A DNA stretch of 9,723 bases, from contig JAHINZ010000461.1 in the NCBI GenBank assembly GCA_018895795.1, forward strand, positions 1-9,723. Direction: 5' to 3'. This DNA comes from Alphaproteobacteria bacterium. Its GTDB lineage: Bacteria > Pseudomonadota > Alphaproteobacteria > Caulobacterales > Caulobacteraceae. Made by a program: the position numbers and the translations under genes. Under the pieces are notes generated by a model. The model had not been told where the DNA came from and did not search any database. It was given only the letters and a program-made list of their open reading frames with translations. Positions 6,439 to 9,723 of this stretch are shown piece after piece; within the stretch, counting starts at the first letter, position 1, and each line of letters begins with the position of its first letter.

Positions 6439-6453
6439 GCTCTCAGGCCGGCC

Positions 6454-8028
6454 TTACTTCGGCGACGTCGCCATCGGCGCGTCGCGCAGTGAGGGGATGT
6501 CGTTGATGGAGGCCGGCGGCTTGATCTTGGCCGCTTCGATCGGCGCATCGGGCATGGTCGTGGACGGCGGCCGGATCGGGGTGGTGTCCCCCGCCTTGGC
6601 GCGCGGCTGCAGGGGCAAGGCCACCTTGTCGAGGACATGCGCCAGCAGCTCGGTCGGGAGCGCGCCCTTGAAGCGGACTTTCTTGAAGTTCTTCTCGGGA
6701 TTGTAGGTCGCCGTTCCCGGCGCGATGTCGCCGACCTCGAGCGTACCCATCTGCTGCAGCAACTGCATCCGGCCTACATATTCGTTGTAGCGACCCCGAA
6801 TGAAGTTCACCTGCGCCGCCTGCAGCTCAGCCTGGGCGTTGAGGACCTCGATCGTGCTGCGCAGCGCGAAACGCTCCTCTTCGCGCACGCCATAGAAGGC
6901 GATGGTGTCGGCCTTCATCTCGTCTTCCAGCGTGGTCAAGGACCGACGCGCGACGCTTAACTGGTCCCAGGCCTGCGAAACGCCCAGAACCATGCTCCGA
7001 CGCGCGTCGTCGAGCAGGTGCTGGTCGCGGTTGTTCTCTTCCAAAGCCTGGCGCACGGCTGAACTCAGTTGGCCGCTGGAGAACAGCGGCTGGGTTAGCA
7101 CGATCGAGGCGTCCGTGCTGGTGTCGCGCAGCTTGGCGTTGGATAGCGTTTCAGGCCCGTTGCGATAGTCCACGCGGGCGCTGACCGAGAACAGGCGCTG
7201 GGCCCGCGCTTGGACGACCCCCATTCGCGAGGCCTTTTCCGTAAAGACGGCCGCCTTCAGGGCAGGATTGAAGTCCTCCGCGACGTCGAAGGCTTCATCG
7301 AGGCCGGTGGGTAGTCCTTCGATATCGGGTTCCGGTTCCAGATCTTCGGGACTACGGCCGATGATCGCCGCGTACTGCGCGCGGCTCAACAAGAGCTGAG
7401 CTTCGGCGTTGACGACCTGGGTGCGCGCCGAGGCCAGGCGAGCTCGGGCTTGCTGAACGTCGGTCAAGGTCACTTGCCGGACGCTGTACTTGTCTTCGGT
7501 GTCCTTGAGCTGCTTTTCCAGCCAGATCGCGCCGCCCTGGCTGATGCGCAGCACCTCCTGGTCGCGACGCACCAGCACGTAGACGCTGGTGGCCCGAACG
7601 ATCAGGTCCATCTCGATCCGGCGAAGGTTCTCGCGCGCGCCGCGGATCTGAGCTTCGATTCCGGACAGTCGCGCGGAGTAAAGCCCGCTGGTGTACAGGG
7701 GCTGGCTCACGCTCAGCTGCGTGGCCTGGCTGGTCGCGCCAAGGCTTTCGGACGCGCCGCGCAGACGTCGCTCAACATTATAGTCGTGTTCGGACAGGCT
7801 GACGCTGGCCGAGAGGCCGAAGGCCGAGCGCGCCTGGACATAGTTCTCGTCCAGGCCGCGCATGGCCGCACGCTGGGCCTGAATGTTGGGGTTGGTTTCG
7901 TAAGCCGTCTTGACCGCGTCAGCCAAGGTTTCGGCGCTGACCGTCGTCGCGCAGCCCAGGGTGGCCACAGCCGCCAACAAGGCGATCAAGGAAACCCGAG
8001 CGAAAGAGACTTCTGAGAACACGCGCAT
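6454..8028 (-). CDS. TolC-family outer-membrane efflux/secretion protein (RsaF-like)
   Basis: This 524-residue outer-membrane channel is the exit duct that works with an inner-membrane ABC transporter and a membrane-fusion protein in type I secretion or efflux. A signal peptide runs to about A32 (hydrophobic ALLAAVATL, then VSA before ETL). Two outer-membrane-factor repeats follow, each with the hallmark beta segment: SQPLYTSG (108-115) and TQPLFSSG (312-319). Long helical stretches include NAQAELQAAQVNFIRGRYNEY (397-417). After the conserved core comes a tail of about 90 residues, rich in proline and basic residues. ATG 8028 is used, but its AAGGA is immediately adjacent, so GTG 8022 (spacer 6 nt) is a real alternative; a GTG at 8046 is less likely. 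The two glycosyltransferase genes upstream are co-directional (49-bp gap). The combination recalls Caulobacter S-layer export proteins RsaFa/RsaFb, but that match is from memory. Confidence 0.9.
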   Translation of the reverse strand: MRVFSEVSFARVSLIALLAAVATLGCATTVSAETLADAVKTAYETNPNIQAQRAAMRGLDENYVQARSAFGLSASVSLSEHDYNVERRLRGASESLGATSQATQLSVSQPLYTSGLYSARLSGIEAQIRGARENLRRIEMDLIVRATSVYVLVRRDQEVLRISQGGAIWLEKQLKDTEDKYSVRQVTLTDVQQARARLASARTQVVNAEAQLLLSRAQYAAIIGRSPEDLEPEPDIEGLPTGLDEAFDVAEDFNPALKAAVFTEKASRMGVVQARAQRLFSVSARVDYRNGPETLSNAKLRDTSTDASIVLTQPLFSSGQLSSAVRQALEENNRDQHLLDDARRSMVLGVSQAWDQLSVARRSLTTLEDEMKADTIAFYGVREEERFALRSTIEVLNAQAELQAAQVNFIRGRYNEYVGRMQLLQQMGTLEVGDIAPGTATYNPEKNFKKVRFKGALPTELLAHVLDKVALPLQPRAKAGDTTPIRPPSTTMPDAPIEAAKIKPPASINDIPSLRDAPMATSPK

Positions 8029-8077
8029 TCCTTGTTTAGGCGCCACGCCCGCGTGGCTTCAACCGGATATTTGTGGC

Positions 8078-9115
8078 TTAATCAAGAAGCCGGCGCACAG
8101 TTTCGCCCCAAGTTACGTTTTTGTCTCGCCAGAGATCTCGCGCCGCGCGGCCCTTGGCGGCCGCCTTCGCAGGATCCGCAGTCAGCTTGGCGAAAGCTTC
8201 AGCCAGGGCTTCGGGTGTCGGGTCCGACAAGGCCCCAGTCTCCGCGTTGACGATCTCCAGCAGGCCGCCGGAGTCCGTCGTCGTCAGCACGGCCTTGCCG
8301 GCCGCGAAGGCCTCCATGGTGACGTATCCCACGCTGTCCTCGTCGAAGGGCAGATAGGCGCAGGCCAAGGCATTATTGGCCCAGCGGGCGATGTCCTGGC
8401 GGGGATGGAAGCCGAAACGCAGTTCCACCCGATCTTCCAGGTCCAGCGCCGCGACCAGGGCCCGCAAACGCTGGGCATAGGCCTCATTCTCCGGCGGACC
8501 GGCGATGATCAGACGCGGGCCCTTCCCCAGCTTGGCGAGCGCCTCGATCAGCAAATGCTGGCGCTTTCCCGCGGCGACCCGGCCGCCCGCGAAGACATAG
8601 TCGCCATAGTCGCCGCCCGTGAACAGTTCGGCGTCGTTCAGCGGCGGGTACAGGACCTCGCTGGAGACATTGTTGAAACGACGCAGGCGATCCTGGGTGA
8701 CCGGCGAGTTGCAATAGATGCGGCGGCACTCGGCGAAACAGGCGTTGTCGGCCGCGCGGATGGCCTTGTTGACCGAACGGCCCGTATCGTCATCACCCAG
8801 ATGGCTCTGACCCGCCTCGGCCAGGTCATAGGCCTGGCGGAACTGGTGGAGCAGCCACAACACCTTGTTCTGGTGCGGGATCAGATAGGCCGGGAACTTC
8901 AGGCCGATCACGCGGTCGACGTTGTAGAGCCGCAGACCGCGCGAGATCAGAATCTCCTCGATCAGGCGCTCGGCCGGCTCCCACGAGAACGGCACCCGCA
9001 CGAGTTCGGATTCCACACCCGGCGTCGCGTTGAGCTGGGCCACCAGATGATCGGCCAGCTCCTCGGCCCCGCCCCGCTGGAACGGCGCGGCGTTGTTGAC
9101 GACCAAAACCTTCAC
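8078..9115 (-). CDS. Glycosyltransferase family 4 protein (complete)
   Basis: This 345-residue GT-B glycosyltransferase is predicted to be cytosolic or peripheral at the inner membrane. The N-terminal acceptor domain opens with MKVLVVNNAAPFQRGGAEEL (glycine-rich loop at 14-17). CNSPVTQDRLRRF (135-147) and VLYPPLN (154-160) follow. The C-terminal donor domain has FAGGRVAAGKRQHLLIEAL (175-193) and AYLPFDEDSVGYVTME (253-268). In the EX7E motif the first acid is Asp (D260) and the second is E268. LTTTDSGG (277-284) follows. The GTG start overlaps the stop of the upstream gene in a GTGA quadruplet, with AAAGG 8 nt before it, so translation is coupled. It is a paralogue of that neighbour, with the same DEDSxGY and TTTDSGG signatures. 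TolC follows 49 bp downstream. The sugar and acceptor are unknown; O-polysaccharide, capsule or glycoprotein synthesis are all possible. Confidence 0.9.
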   Translation of the reverse strand: MKVLVVNNAAPFQRGGAEELADHLVAQLNATPGVESELVRVPFSWEPAERLIEEILISRGLRLYNVDRVIGLKFPAYLIPHQNKVLWLLHQFRQAYDLAEAGQSHLGDDDTGRSVNKAIRAADNACFAECRRIYCNSPVTQDRLRRFNNVSSEVLYPPLNDAELFTGGDYGDYVFAGGRVAAGKRQHLLIEALAKLGKGPRLIIAGPPENEAYAQRLRALVAALDLEDRVELRFGFHPRQDIARWANNALACAYLPFDEDSVGYVTMEAFAAGKAVLTTTDSGGLLEIVNAETGALSDPTPEALAEAFAKLTADPAKAAAKGRAARDLWRDKNVTWGETVRRLLD

Positions 9116-9723
9116 GACGTCAGCCTTTCCACCACGGTGGTCCAGTCGATTTTCATGTCCGCAAGCCGGTTCAGCGACGCCGCGCCCATCTTCTCGGTGG
9201 CCGGGCGATCGGCGTGAAGCCGGTCCATCGCCTCGGCCACGGCCCGCGCGTTCGGCTCGGCGATCAGGCCGTTGCGCCCGTGCTCGACCAATTCCAGCAC
9301 GCCGCCCGAGTCGGTGGTGGTCAGGATCGGCTTGCGGGCGTGCGCGCCCTCCAGTGAGGGGTAGCCGTAGGAGTCTTCGTCCTTGGGCAGATAGGCGACG
9401 GCCAGGGCGCCGGACAGGATCTGGGCCTTCTCTTCCTCGCTGATCCAGCGGTCCTCAAGGATCACCCGGTCGGCGACGCCAAGGTCGCGAACCATGGCCT
9501 CCAGCGCCCGGCCATGATCGGGATTGGACGCCGTGCCGCACAGGCGCAGCTTCACGCCCGAGCGAACATGCTGCATGGCCTCGATCATCAGCATCTGGCG
9601 CTTATGGGGCTCCAACCGCGACACGGCGACGATCTCCTCGCCATAGCCCGTGTGGACAAAACGCTCGGGCTTGTAGATCGGCGGATACAGCGGCGTGGAG
9701 TCCAGGCCGTTGAAGTGTTTCAG
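9112..9723 (-). CDS. Glycosyltransferase family 4 protein, C-terminal part (cut by window edge)
   Basis: The frame is open to the right edge of the window, so the gene begins outside and 203 codons are visible. The segment is the donor-binding half of a GT4 enzyme. The interdomain linker is FNGLDSTPLYPPIYKPERF, followed by VSRLEPHKRQMLMIEAM, AYLPKDEDSYGYPSLEGA and LTTTDSGGVLELVEHGRNGL. The EX7E-equivalent pair is the last Asp of DED and the Glu of SLEG. A GTG at 9624 lies mid-domain and is not a true start. It overlaps the next gene by 4 nt and closely resembles it, so the pair probably arose by tandem duplication and may act consecutively on one glycan. The N-terminal acceptor domain and promoter are not visible. 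Confidence 0.88.
   Translation of the reverse strand: MKHFNGLDSTPLYPPIYKPERFVHTGYGEEIVAVSRLEPHKRQMLMIEAMQHVRSGVKLRLCGTASNPDHGRALEAMVRDLGVADRVILEDRWISEEEKAQILSGALAVAYLPKDEDSYGYPSLEGAHARKPILTTTDSGGVLELVEHGRNGLIAEPNARAVAEAMDRLHADRPATEKMGAASLNRLADMKIDWTTVVERLTS

Noticed and set aside
6406..6451. Overlapping inverted repeats (GGGGCTTTTGCCCC, CCTGAG/CTCAGG, CCGGCC/GGCCGG) at the convergent gene ends as a bidirectional terminator
   Set aside because: Arms are short or lie inside the glycosyltransferase coding sequence, the spacer of the middle pair is only 2 nt, and no T tract follows on either strand.
7910..9217. 435-codon plus-strand open frame across the glycosyltransferase gene
   Set aside because: It is antisense to a GT4 gene with intact motifs and spans an operon junction. 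No family features were seen.

Overview
The window is a GC-rich chromosomal stretch that looks like Caulobacter or a close relative (Caulobacterales, Alphaproteobacteria). The evidence is the aroA-cmk gene pair, a FYDLN-type acidic zinc-ribbon protein diverging from aroA, GTG/TTG starts and a strong G/C third-position bias. The genus is inferred from memory of protein sequences, not from a search.

Left part (1-2254), housekeeping. On the minus strand aroA (EPSP synthase, shikimate pathway) is followed 3 nt later by the start of cmk (cytidylate kinase, cut by the window edge). A short FYDLN-family acidic protein diverges on the plus strand from a TTG start. It is followed by a complete tRNA-Ala(GGC) with encoded CCA and a good intrinsic terminator.

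Middle part (2255-3192), about 940 bases without a convincing protein gene. It holds three consecutive stem-loops (about 2664-2756) and then a sharply AT-rich segment (2881-3060, 56 G/C of 180 by hand count, 31%). On its minus strand this segment carries a TATAAT -10 box with a TTGCAA -35-like box. One of the stem-loops, on the same strand, is followed by a short U-rich tail. Together these could delimit an undescribed small transcript of about 290 nt. This is the least explained part of the window.

Right part (3193-9723), cell-surface genes. A class I SAM-dependent methyltransferase with a long C-terminal extension (regulatory-domain type) lies on the minus strand and ends in a near-perfect intrinsic terminator. 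A GT4-type glycosyltransferase diverges from it on the plus strand. Convergent to that is a minus-strand operon reading from the right edge: a partial glycosyltransferase, a second related glycosyltransferase overlapping it by 4 nt (GTGA), and a TolC-family outer-membrane channel (RsaF-like). The three glycosyltransferases, the TolC-type export channel and the methyltransferase together suggest surface polysaccharide synthesis, or modification or export of a secreted (possibly S-layer-type) protein. The substrate and the partner ABC and membrane-fusion subunits are not in the window.
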